NCBI GenBank assembly: GCA_947472765.1 | Contig: CANJCM010000044.1 | Span: 1 to 37,966, forward strand | Direction: 5' to 3' | DNA: 37,966 nt | Origin: Opitutia bacterium | Lineage (GTDB): Bacteria > Verrucomicrobiota > Verrucomicrobiia > Opitutales > Opitutaceae | Shown: one piece after another, positions 7,750 to 15,045 of the stretch | How positions within the stretch are numbered: position 1 is the first letter of the stretch | Layout: every line of letters starts with the position of its first letter | Translations under genes and position numbers: made by a program | The notes under the pieces: model-generated | Seen by the model: the letters and a program-made list of their open reading frames with translations, nothing else | Told to the model about the DNA's origin: nothing | Databases searched by the model: none

Positions 7750-8748
7750 TTAGCTCCCGTACACTTTCCGGAGGGCGGCGACGGTCTTGCGCAGGCTGGC
7801 GCGCAACTCCTCCGGTCCGATTACTTCGGCGGCGGCGCCCCAGCCGAGGATCCATTGCTCCACTTCCATCAGCGCGCCGAGTCGCAGCTTCAACTCGAGT
7901 CCGCCGCCGGGGAGGTCGCGCATTTCCTGGGACTCGTGCCACTCGCGTTCCCGCACGCGCTCGGCGACGGCTGACGTGAAGCGGATCACGACTTGATAGT
8001 CGCCGGTCCCGCCGAGCACGCCGAGCGCGTTGGCGAAGAACTTCTCCGGCGAAAAATCCGCGGGACGTGCAAAATTTTCCTTCGTCAGCGCGACTGCGCC
8101 GATCCGCGGCAGGGCAAAGGTCCGGAGCCCGCCGCGCTCGACGTCGAAGCCGATCAGGTACCAGGAGTTCTCGCGGTTCGCCAGATGGTAGGGGCGCACG
8201 CGGCGCGACGATTTCTTGGCGACGCCAGGTTTGCGGTAGTCGAAGACGATCTCCTCCTGCCGGAGCACCGCGGAACTGAGCGTGTTGAAAACCGCGAGAT
8301 CGGTGCGGCCGAGTCCGATGTTCTTGAACGACACCGCGCGCAATTCGTCGGCCGGCGAAAACGAGATCCGGTCCCGCAGTCCGCCCGCGAGTTTCTCGAA
8401 GGCGACTTCGAGCTGACGATGAAACGGCGTGCCGCGGTATTGCTGAAGCGCCCGTTGGGCCACGAGCAGCGCGAGCAGCTCGCCTTCCGTCATGTGGACG
8501 GTCGGAAACGCGTTCACCGGCTGCGTGTAGCGGTACGCCTGGATCTGCACGTCGAACTCGATCGGCAGATCGAGGCGGTCGCGCATGAACGCGATGTCGC
8601 GCACGACGGTCTTCCGCGAGACCTCGAGCGTCTGCATCAGCTTCGTGCAGTTGATCAGCGCGCCGCGGCGCAGTTCATCGTGAATCTTCAGCATCCGCTC
8701 GAGCGGCGGACGGGACAACTGGGCGCGGGAGGAGGTGGGGGAAGTCAC
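7750..8748 (-). CDS. WYL-domain transcriptional regulator with N-terminal HTH (YafY/PafC-like)
   Basis: About 332 residues. A winged HTH at residues 17-65 (LERMLKIHDELRRGALINC, then VSRKTVVRDIAFMRDRL) is followed by a WYL domain with W196-Y197-L198 and basic residues around it (SRRVRPYHLANRENSWYLIG), and a C-terminal extension (WCX-like). WYL proteins bind ligands or nucleic acids and often control stress or defence genes; the target here is unknown. The start is GTG at 8748; an internal ATG at 8694 begins the HTH itself. No defence genes are adjacent. Confidence 0.9.
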   Translation of the reverse strand: MTSPTSSRAQLSRPPLERMLKIHDELRRGALINCTKLMQTLEVSRKTVVRDIAFMRDRLDLPIEFDVQIQAYRYTQPVNAFPTVHMTEGELLALLVAQRALQQYRGTPFHRQLEVAFEKLAGGLRDRISFSPADELRAVSFKNIGLGRTDLAVFNTLSSAVLRQEEIVFDYRKPGVAKKSSRRVRPYHLANRENSWYLIGFDVERGGLRTFALPRIGAVALTKENFARPADFSPEKFFANALGVLGGTGDYQVVIRFTSAVAERVREREWHESQEMRDLPGGGLELKLRLGALMEVEQWILGWGAAAEVIGPEELRASLRKTVAALRKVYGS

Positions 8749-8797
8749 GGAAGGTGGCGGGAGGAGGCGGTGGACGAGGTGGGCGGAAGGAGGCTGC

Positions 8798-8852
8798 GGG
8801 CGCGCACGAGGCGCGCCCCTGCGAAGGGTAGGGGCGGGGCTCGTCCACGCCC
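8798..8852. repeat. REP-B-like hairpin pair upstream of the WYL gene
   Basis: Hairpin GGGCGCGC-ACGAG-GCGCGCCC at 8798-8818 is followed by GTAG (8828-8831) and a weaker hairpin at 8832-8852 with loop region CTCG. The pair is inverted and shares the CTCG/CGAG loop with the REP-B copies at 20148 and 24596. Confidence 0.65.
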
Positions 8853-8924
8853 GGATGGCTTAGCTGTTTCTCATTCCGTTCTTTTTTCAAAAATCTGCGC
8901 GGGCGTTCGAGGCTGGGACAGGCT

Positions 8925-9581
8925 ATGACCCACCCTCCGGCTAAGATGGGCGGCATGAACTCACTTCGCCGAGCCAAAAAATTTGCCCTGCCCCTGGCCC
9001 TTTCCTGGTCGCACGCCGGTGTCACCTATCGCGTCACGGCCTGGCCGGAAGTCACCTTCGAGCGCCTCTATGGTGACGAGTGGATCGGCCTCCAGCCGAG
9101 TGAGGAAGCACTGGCCTCGGCGGCGCAGACCTGCGGCCCGCTGGAATGGCGGCCCTACCTCGAGTTCGTGCCGGCCGACGTGCGGGAGTTTCTCGCCCGC
9201 TTCCGGATTACGCGGATGGAGGCCCTGCAAGTCATCGCCCGCTGTCCCGCCCTGTTGCAGGAACTCACGGAGTATCCCGCACTCACCGGTTATGTCGCGG
9301 CCCACATGGGACTGCGCGGCACGCCGGGACCGGGTTGGGACGAGATTAACGCGGTGCACGAGCGCAGTGGCATCTTCGGCGTGTTGGAGTGGCTCGGACT
9401 GCCGGCCTCGCGGCAGACGCTGGCCATCCTCGGCAACGTCGCGGATCCGGAACTCCCGAAGAAATTCCTCGAGCCCCTCCGGACCCTCCTGTGGGAACCG
9501 GGCGCGATCTTCGCCCTCCAGCGCGTACCCGTCATCACGGACAAGCATCTCGCCCGCTGCTGTCATCCGCTCGCTGCGTAA
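8925..9581 (+). CDS. Conserved-looking hypothetical protein, unknown function
   Basis: About 218 residues, not recognised. It has no signal peptide or membrane segment. The N-terminal part is beta-rich (LSWSHAGVTYRVTAWPEVTF). The rest is helical and Leu/Ala-rich (ALQVIARCPALLQELTEYPA). A Cys pair lies close to the end (HLARCCHPLAA). Possible starts are the ATGs at 8925, 8946 and 8955; 8925 has a purine-rich GGGACAGG just upstream. The amino-acid pattern and codon use look genuine compared with overlapping frames. It stands alone, divergent from the WYL gene with a 176-bp gap, so joint regulation is possible but unproven. Confidence 0.65.
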   Translation: MTHPPAKMGGMNSLRRAKKFALPLALSWSHAGVTYRVTAWPEVTFERLYGDEWIGLQPSEEALASAAQTCGPLEWRPYLEFVPADVREFLARFRITRMEALQVIARCPALLQELTEYPALTGYVAAHMGLRGTPGPGWDEINAVHERSGIFGVLEWLGLPASRQTLAILGNVADPELPKKFLEPLRTLLWEPGAIFALQRVPVITDKHLARCCHPLAA

Positions 9582-9583
9582 AC

Positions 9584-9847
9584 GCTTGGGCTTCGCGCTG
9601 CGCGCGAAGCCTAAGTTTCACCGGCGGCCGGTGAAACGGGGGAGATGGTGGAGTTCCTATTCGGACTTCGAATTGGTAGCCCGCTGCGTGAGCAGCGGGA
9701 CGACGTTAAGCGAAGCGATTGAGAACTCCCTGCCCTCACGGGCAGGGCCACGCCGACTCGCTCACGGCAGCATCGACCCTATTCCCAAAAAGAATCCCTT
9801 TCACCGCCTGCGCGGTGAAAACTAGGCCGGGCGTTGCGCCCGGCCCA
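9584..9847. repeat. Nested mirror array of six hairpins (REP-A doublet inside an inverted double-hairpin unit)
   Basis: In order: hairpin 9585-9615 (CTTGGGCTTCGCG stem), hairpin 9616-9636 (TTTCACCGG-CGG-CCGGTGAAA), REP-A doublet 9676-9751 (GTAG head, CCCGCTGC-GTGA-GCAGCGGG, 28-nt gap, CCCTGCCC-TCAC-GGGCAGGG, then CCAC), hairpin 9799-9820 (TTTCACCGC-CTGC-GCGGTGAAA), hairpin 9825-9845 (GGCCGGGCG-TTG-CGCCCGGCC). The outer hairpins repeat in reverse order and orientation, so the whole gap between two convergent genes is a mirror. It may also end transcription from both sides. Confidence 0.85.
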
Positions 9848-9851
9848 AGCG

Positions 9852-10682
9852 TCAGCGGCGACCCGGCTTCTTCAGCAAATCATCCCGCGCCGCATCCAGC
9901 CGGGCGCGTTCCTTCGCGGTGAGGCTGGCGATTCCGGACTTCGCGATCTTGTCGAGCAACGCGTCGACCTCGGCCATCGAGGTGTCCCGTGGTACCGCGA
10001 CCTGCTTGCGGTCGAGGTCCGGCAGCACCCGGAGTTTGGGCGTGTTGCGGTTGAGGCGAAAACTCGGGAGGCGGAAGTGACCCTGCTGGTGACGGACGAA
10101 CGCAAAGGCGAAGCCGATCGTGGACCAGAGCGTAATCAAGCCGACGAGGTCGCGGTTGCTCAGTGCCATCAGGCTGTAGAGGCCGACGAGGATGAGCGCG
10201 ACCCACTTGGCGAGCAGGTTGAACATCATCATCGCATTCGGATAGAGCGTCGCGAAGGCGATAAAGAGCGCGAACGCCCCGGTTTCCCCGTTCAGGCTCG
10301 TGGGCTGACGTAGGCCGATGAGGGTGAGCACGACGGGCGAGAGGACATAGAGGCAGGCGAACAGCGCCACGAAGGTCGGCCGGCCGAAGAATCTCTCCAA
10401 CTCGCGGCCGAACCACACGATCATCAGCATATCGACGGCGAACCACAGGCTCGGCGGATTCACCAAACCGTAGGAGAGGATCCGCCAGACTTCGCCGCGC
10501 AGCACGGCCTCGCTGCTGAACCGGAGCCAGCCGAGGATGCTCGTCGCCCCGATCGCCATGAGGACAGAGGTCGCAATCATCGACGCGACGAAAATGCCCA
10601 CGACCAGGTGCGCCGCATAAATCGGGTAACCGCGCACCCAGGTCACGGGTTGGTGTTCGTCGGAGGAACCAAAAACGTTCAT
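9852..10682 (-). CDS. Rhomboid-like membrane protein with DUF6576-like tail, catalytic residues missing
   Basis: About 276 residues with roughly six membrane segments. Rhomboid hallmarks are present: RGEVWRILSYGLVNP before the second segment and FGRELERFFGRPTFV in the following loop. The catalytic GxSG motif reads GETG (Thr at 134), and no His is seen in the last membrane segment (LWSTIGFAFAFVRH), so the protein lacks the Ser-His dyad. The cytoplasmic tail has AEVDALLDKIAKSGIASLT and a KERARL helix, as in bacterial rhomboid-family proteins with a DUF6576-type end. It is therefore probably a non-proteolytic rhomboid-like protein, a membrane-protein binder by analogy with iRhoms and Derlins. 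I chose the ATG at 10682 (MNVFGSSDEHQPV); upstream extensions run through repeat DNA. Confidence 0.82.
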   Translation of the reverse strand: MNVFGSSDEHQPVTWVRGYPIYAAHLVVGIFVASMIATSVLMAIGATSILGWLRFSSEAVLRGEVWRILSYGLVNPPSLWFAVDMLMIVWFGRELERFFGRPTFVALFACLYVLSPVVLTLIGLRQPTSLNGETGAFALFIAFATLYPNAMMMFNLLAKWVALILVGLYSLMALSNRDLVGLITLWSTIGFAFAFVRHQQGHFRLPSFRLNRNTPKLRVLPDLDRKQVAVPRDTSMAEVDALLDKIAKSGIASLTAKERARLDAARDDLLKKPGRR

Positions 10683-10885
10683 CGTCGCAAGGGATCCAGG
10701 AAAGTTGGGCGGATGGCGGTGGCTCGCAAGCAGTGAGAGAGACTGAAGGTGGGACGTTTCGTGCCCGGAAGTGGTGCCGCCCGCACTTCCGACAGCGCGG
10801 CGGAGCATGAGTGTCCGCGCCGACGGACGTTGTGAACAATATCCCCACTTTTTCTTTCCGGCCGTTGGAGTCCGAACTTGGCGGT

Positions 10886-10909
10886 GTAGCCCGCTGCGAG
10901 AGCAGCGGG
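10886..10909 (+). repeat. REP-A hairpin 1, single copy
   Basis: GTAG (10886-10889) followed by CCCGCTGC-GAGA-GCAGCGGG. The loop is GAGA instead of GTGA; both fit the GNRA tetraloop rule. It lies in the 601-base gap 10683-11283, which otherwise holds REP-D copy 1 and no gene that I can support. Confidence 0.85.
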
Positions 10910-10960
10910 ATGGAATGGAGTGGACCGAGAAATGCCGCGGCCCGATTGAGGCGTGGACGA

Positions 10961-11139
10961 GCGCCGGCCCTACACCGATCCGTGGACGTTCCGTCGCACG
11001 TGAGGCAGCCTTGGACGGTGGGGGCACCGTCCCTCCATGGATTGCTCTTGGAGAGGAGAGCGAACGGAAGTCTGAACGATCCGCCTACCATGGAGGGCGG
11101 GTGCCCACACCCGCCGATTTCGTTCCACTGCATCGTTCC
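10961..11139 (+). repeat. REP-D unit, copy 1
   Basis: A roughly 180-bp unit. Order: a degenerate REP-B half (GCGCCGGCCCTAC), a conserved 40-bp stretch, hairpin GGACGGTG-GGGG-CACCGTCC, then CTCCATGG, a spacer of about 47 bp, CCATGGAG, hairpin GGCGGGTG-CCCA-CACCCGCC, and a conserved 30-bp tail. Each hairpin carries a GGAG head facing inward. Other copies are at 12434, 20267 and, reversed, 31671. Confidence 0.9.
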
Positions 11140-11283
11140 CGATCAAAGACGTTCGACCGTGGCCCACCCGGCGCGGCCCGCCGACCCCACGGGATGGTTT
11201 CCTGGATTCCTACTTTGGGCCGCCAGCCGATCGGATTTATGCTTCCGCGTCGTTCGCGGGAGGGATTCTATTCTCCCCGCCCC

Positions 11284-12420
11284 ATGCCCAACATTGCCCG
11301 GATCGAAACCTTCGTGGTGAGCCAGCGGCTGCAGAAGCCGTTTTCCTATTCGCAGTGGGAGTACGATCGCCGGACGGTCTGCCTCGTACGCGTCACGGCC
11401 GACGACGGCACCTACGGCTGGGGCGAGGGCTACGGCCCGGCGGGCGTGATCCGCGCGGGCATCGAGTTTTTCACGCCGTTGCTCCTCGGTCGCGACCCGC
11501 TGGCCAACGGCGCGCTCTGGCAGGCGATGCACGTACGCGGCCTCGACTTTGGCCGGCGCGGCGTGCTGCTGGCCGCGATCAGTGCGATCGACATCGCCCT
11601 CTGGGATCTGAAGGGGAAACTCCTCCACGCCCCGGTCAGTGTGCTGCTCGGCGGACCACGCCGTTCGCGCGTGAACGTTTACGCGACCGGCCTCTACTTC
11701 GACCGCGAACCTGGCCTGCGGGATCGGCTCGCCCGCGAGGCGGCCGGGTATGTCGCACAAGGTTTTCGCGCCGTGAAGATGAAGGTCGGCCTCGGCGTCG
11801 AGGAGGATGCCGGCAACGTCGCCGCCGTGCGCGCGGCGATCGGTCAAGACATCCAGCTCATGATCGATTCCAACCATGCCTATCTGCTGACCGAGGCGCG
11901 CGCGCTCGTGGATCGCGTCGCGGAGCACGACATCGGCTGGTTCGAGGAGCCGGTTTCGCCGGACGACTATGCCGGCTACCGCGAGCTCCGCCGGCAGACC
12001 CGGATTCCCATCGCCGGCGGCGAGTGCGAGTACGGGGTGCACGGCTTCCAGCAACTCTTCGCCGCGGAAGCGGTGGACATTGCACAGCCCGATCTCTGTG
12101 CGTGCGGCGGTTTGACCGAGGGTCAGCGGATCGCCGCGCTCGCGCGGGCGCATTTCGTGGAAGTGACGCCGCACTGCTGGGGCACGGGCATCGCGTTCGC
12201 CGTCGGCCTGCATTTCCTCAGCACGATCGATGTGCTGCCCGGCCGGCGGCGCGCGCGCGAGCCGTTCCTCGAAATGGATCGAACGGAAAATCCGCTGCGC
12301 GACCTGCTCACCACGCCGCGTTTTTCTCCGGAAGGCGGCAGCGTGGCCGTGCCGACCGCCCCGGGCCTCGGGGTCGATGTCGATGCGGCGCTGCTCGCGG
12401 AATATTCAAAGCCGTTTTAA
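11284..12420 (+). CDS. Mandelate racemase subgroup enolase-superfamily enzyme (racemase or acid-sugar dehydratase)
   Basis: About 378 residues. An N-terminal capping domain (residues 1-120) is followed by a TIM-barrel. Catalytic features are all present: K165-M-K167 (AVKMKVG), metal ligands D195 (MIDSNHAY), E221 (WFEEPV) and E247 (AGGECEYG), and the H297-D270 dyad (VTPHCWGTG; AQPDLCACGG). Numbering matches mandelate racemase nearly residue for residue (K166, D195, E221, E247, D270, H297 there), which places it in the MR subgroup. The enzyme abstracts the proton alpha to a carboxylate; the substrate is unknown, probably an acid sugar. I chose the ATG at 11284 (MPNIARIETFVV). It lies between two REP-D units and has no operon partner. 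Confidence 0.9.
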   Translation: MPNIARIETFVVSQRLQKPFSYSQWEYDRRTVCLVRVTADDGTYGWGEGYGPAGVIRAGIEFFTPLLLGRDPLANGALWQAMHVRGLDFGRRGVLLAAISAIDIALWDLKGKLLHAPVSVLLGGPRRSRVNVYATGLYFDREPGLRDRLAREAAGYVAQGFRAVKMKVGLGVEEDAGNVAAVRAAIGQDIQLMIDSNHAYLLTEARALVDRVAEHDIGWFEEPVSPDDYAGYRELRRQTRIPIAGGECEYGVHGFQQLFAAEAVDIAQPDLCACGGLTEGQRIAALARAHFVEVTPHCWGTGIAFAVGLHFLSTIDVLPGRRRAREPFLEMDRTENPLRDLLTTPRFSPEGGSVAVPTAPGLGVDVDAALLAEYSKPF

Positions 12421-12433
12421 GCCCGTGGGTGGG

Positions 12434-12612
12434 GCGCCGGCCCTACACCGATTAGTGGACGTTCCGTCGCAGGTTAGGCAGCCCTGGACGGTGGGGGCAC
12501 CGTCCCTCCATGGATTGCTCTTTGCGAGGAGAGCGAACGGAAGTCTGAACGATTCACCTGCCATGGAGGGCGGGTGCCCACACCCGCCGAATTCGTTCCG
12601 CTGCATCGTTCC
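12434..12612 (+). repeat. REP-D unit, copy 2
   Basis: Same order as copy 1: hairpin at 12486-12505, perfect 10-bp inverted repeat CCCTCCATGG (12504-12513) with CCATGGAGGG (12561-12570), and hairpin at 12569-12588. It fills most of the 315-base gap 12421-12735. With copy 1 it flanks the racemase-like gene in direct orientation. Confidence 0.9.
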
Positions 12613-12735
12613 GGCTCGAGAGCGTTGTCTTTAGAGCCGGGGTGGGTGGCTCGGCGGGTTGCGGGCACGCGCAGCGACGTGCACCGCCGTCTCTGTCCGT
12701 TCGTGGCTTCGCGATTAAATCCCGGCAGTCTGGCG

Positions 12736-13185
12736 TCAATCCGCCTTCGCCTTGTAGTAGGCCGCCTGCATCTTGTCCCACGCGGAGATGGCGTTCCGCT
12801 TCGCGCTGTCCCACGTGTCGGCGGTCGCATTGCCGACGGCGGCGAGCTTTTCCTTATAGTCGGCTTCGGAGTTCTTCAGCTCTTCCATCGCGGCCTTGCG
12901 GCTGGCGTTGGCTTTGGCTTCGGAATAATTGGCGCGCAGCTGGCTGATCTCCGAATCCATCTTCGAGGTCAGCGCCTTGAAGCCGTCCTGAAAGTCACTG
13001 CGCTTTTCATACGTATGCGCCTTCACGTCATCCCAGGCCTTGGCCATGGCGGCTCCGGAATCGACGGCGGCCTCCTTGACCTTTTCGCTGGTGGCGGAGC
13101 GTTCCTGCTTGCTGCAGCCGCTGGCTAGGACGGCAAGGAGGGCGGCGGCGATGGCCGCGGTGGGAAGTATACGGGTCGATTTCAT
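12736..13185 (-). CDS. Small helical lipoprotein, unknown function
   Basis: About 149 residues. A lipoprotein signal (AIAAALLAVLASGC) with lipobox ASGC puts the modified Cys at residue 24. The mature part is almost wholly charged amphipathic helix (ATSEKVKEAAVDSGAAMAKA; MDSEISQLRANYSEAKANAS), with repeated AWDDVK / TWDSAK / AWDKM units about every 45-60 residues, suggesting a coiled coil or helical bundle tethered to a membrane. The ATG at 13185 directly precedes the signal. It is divergent from the SGNH esterase gene at 13400; the 214-bp gap shows no repeat. No family assigned. Confidence 0.8.
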   Translation of the reverse strand: MKSTRILPTAAIAAALLAVLASGCSKQERSATSEKVKEAAVDSGAAMAKAWDDVKAHTYEKRSDFQDGFKALTSKMDSEISQLRANYSEAKANASRKAAMEELKNSEADYKEKLAAVGNATADTWDSAKRNAISAWDKMQAAYYKAKAD

Positions 13186-13399
13186 GGCGATCTGGGGGTC
13201 GATTTGCGCTGTGCACGTGCCTGGCCGGAATGGAAGGCGCGCATGAGCGATGTGGAAATTGACCGATCCTGGGAGTGCGGGTTCACCGGTTTCGCTGCTT
13301 CGTGGTCCCCGCTTGCAGTCATCGACCTTGGCGGGCTGGACTGGTGGCCGCCCCGCCCTGGGTTTCCCCAAGGCCCTCGTTCCATCCCATCCACCCCCG

Positions 13400-14551
13400 A
13401 TGTATACCCGATTGTTTGTCCTCGCGGTCGTTTCCGGCCTGTTCGCTGCCGCTCCGTCCCTGGCCCAGGTCCCGGTTCCCGTGCCCGCCGCCGCGCCGGC
13501 CGCGGTGGCCGCCGTCCCACCCGAACCGGCGCTCGAATGGCACCCGGTTGCCCAGTGGGGACTCGAGGGCCGCGCGTTCGGCGACATGGATCGCCTCCGC
13601 TATTTCGATCGTTTTCCCGCAGTGGCCGAGGGACGCGTGACCGCCAACGTTTGGAACCTGAGCCGCGACAGCGCGGGCATGATGGTCCGCTTCCGGACCG
13701 ACGCGACGGACATTTGGGCGAACTATACGCTGCGCAACGAGCGGCTCGCCGGCGCCAACATGACGGCGATCGGCGCGAGCGGCATCGATCTCTATGCCCG
13801 CGATCCGGCGGGCAAGTGGCGCTGGGTCGGCGTGACGCGTCCCGCCGGCAAGGTCGTGCGCCAGTCCATCATCAACGACCTCGCTCCCGGCACGCGCGAA
13901 TACGCCGCGTACCTTCCTCTCTATAATGGCGTCGACGAAATCGCGATCGGCGTGCCCCCCGGCGCGAAGTTCGAGCGCCTCGCGCCGCGCACCGAGAAGC
14001 CAATCGTATTCTACGGCACCTCGATCACGCACGGCGCCAGTGCCTCGCGTCCCGGCATGGCGCACCCCGCGATCCTCGGCCGGCGGTTTGATCGGCCGGT
14101 GGTCAACCTCGGGTTCTCCGGCAACGGTCGCATGGACGCCGCCGTCGGCGAACTGCTCGTGAAGATCGACGCCGCGGTCTACGTCATCGATTGCCTGCCG
14201 AACATGAATGCCGCGCAGGTGCGCGAGAAATGTATTCCGCTCGTGAAGCAGATCCGCGCCATGCGGCCGGAAACCCCGATCGTCCTTGTCGAGGATCGCC
14301 GGTTCACCAACGCGTGGGTCCGCGCGAAGCAGACTGCGTTTCACGACGACAACCACGCCGCACTCCGCGAGAGCTTCGAGACGTTGCAGAAGCAAGGCGT
14401 GAAGGGACTGTTCTACCTCGGTGGCGATGCGCTGCTCGGCGACGATTCCGAGGGCGCGACCGATGGCTCGCATCCGAACGATCTCGGTTTCGTGCGTCAG
14501 GCTGACGCCTTCGAACCCGTCCTGCGCGCCGCGCTGGGCGACAGGAAGTAG
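13400..14551 (+). CDS. Secreted SGNH/GDSL esterase with N-terminal GxDLY domain
   Basis: About 383 residues. Sec signal peptide (TRLFVLAVVSGLFAAAPSLA) and a Pro/Ala-rich linker. The N-terminal beta domain contains GIDLYARDPAGKWRWVG, the GxDLY motif that gives this family its name. The C-terminal hydrolase domain has nucleophile S208 in VFYGTSITHG, oxyanion-hole block NLGFSGNGRMD, block III-like DCLPNMN, and the Asp/His block DGSHPNDLG near the end. Predicted to remove acetyl or other acyl groups from a carbohydrate outside the cytoplasm. I chose the ATG at 13400 because it starts the signal; the upstream frame is Pro/Gly-rich. Downstream lies the tandem repeat block. Confidence 0.9.
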   Translation: MYTRLFVLAVVSGLFAAAPSLAQVPVPVPAAAPAAVAAVPPEPALEWHPVAQWGLEGRAFGDMDRLRYFDRFPAVAEGRVTANVWNLSRDSAGMMVRFRTDATDIWANYTLRNERLAGANMTAIGASGIDLYARDPAGKWRWVGVTRPAGKVVRQSIINDLAPGTREYAAYLPLYNGVDEIAIGVPPGAKFERLAPRTEKPIVFYGTSITHGASASRPGMAHPAILGRRFDRPVVNLGFSGNGRMDAAVGELLVKIDAAVYVIDCLPNMNAAQVREKCIPLVKQIRAMRPETPIVLVEDRRFTNAWVRAKQTAFHDDNHAALRESFETLQKQGVKGLFYLGGDALLGDDSEGATDGSHPNDLGFVRQADAFEPVLRAALGDRK

Positions 14552-14554
14552 CCG

Positions 14555-15025
14555 CGGTTTGGACAGGACGGGTTTAGACAGGATGGACAGGATGGGCAGG
14601 ATGGGCAGGATGGAGAAGCGGAGTTCAGCCTGAATCCTGTCTATCCTGTTCATCCTGTCTAAAGACCTCCGGGCAGGTGAGTGAACTTGGATGCCTCATG
14701 CTCCCCTGAATCGAAGCGATGGCATCCGTTGTTCGGACAGGAATTGTTGGTTTAGACAGGATGAACAGGATGGGCAGGATGGAGAATCCGGAGTTCGGCC
14801 TGAATCCTGTCTATCCTGTTCATCCTGTCCAAAAACCTCCGGGAAGGTGAGTGAACTTGGATGCCTCATGCTCCCCCTGAATCGAAGCGATGGCATCCGT
14901 TGTTCGGACAGGAATTGTTGGTTTAGACAGGATGTACAGGATGGGCAGGATGGAAAAACCGGAGTTCGGCCTGAATCCTGTCCATCCTGTTCATCCTGTC
15001 CAAAACCACCGGGCAGGTGATTGAA
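14555..15025. repeat. Three tandem copies of a 171-178-bp unit containing ACAGGATG-type inverted repeats
   Basis: Units begin at GTTTAGACAGG 14572, 14750 and 14921, a spacing of 178 then 171. Each has a left arm of ACAGGATG-type words, a short centre (GGAGTTC(G/A)GCCTGAATCC), a right arm of TCCTGTC-type words, and then CTCCGGGCAGGTGAGTGAAC. A unique-looking segment (ATGCCTCATGCTCCCC onward) separates units and is itself repeated at 14693-14750 and 14863-14920. The 494-base gap 14552-15045 holds no gene. Confidence 0.9.
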
Positions 15026-15045
15026 CCTAGCTACTTTCTTATCCC

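Noticed and set aside
10970-11167. Similar short proteins seemingly encoded in all four REP-D copies
   Set aside because: Several frames on both strands are equally open, the similarity follows from DNA identity, and the product changes frame between copies relative to flanking starts.
13319-14653. Minus-strand open frame opposite the GxDLY/SGNH esterase
   Set aside because: The opposite strand has a signal peptide and complete catalytic blocks; this one has none and runs into the ACAGGATG repeat.
14555-15025. CRISPR array
   Set aside because: Units are 171-178 bp with internal inverted repeats and conserved linkers rather than unique spacers, and there are no cas genes.
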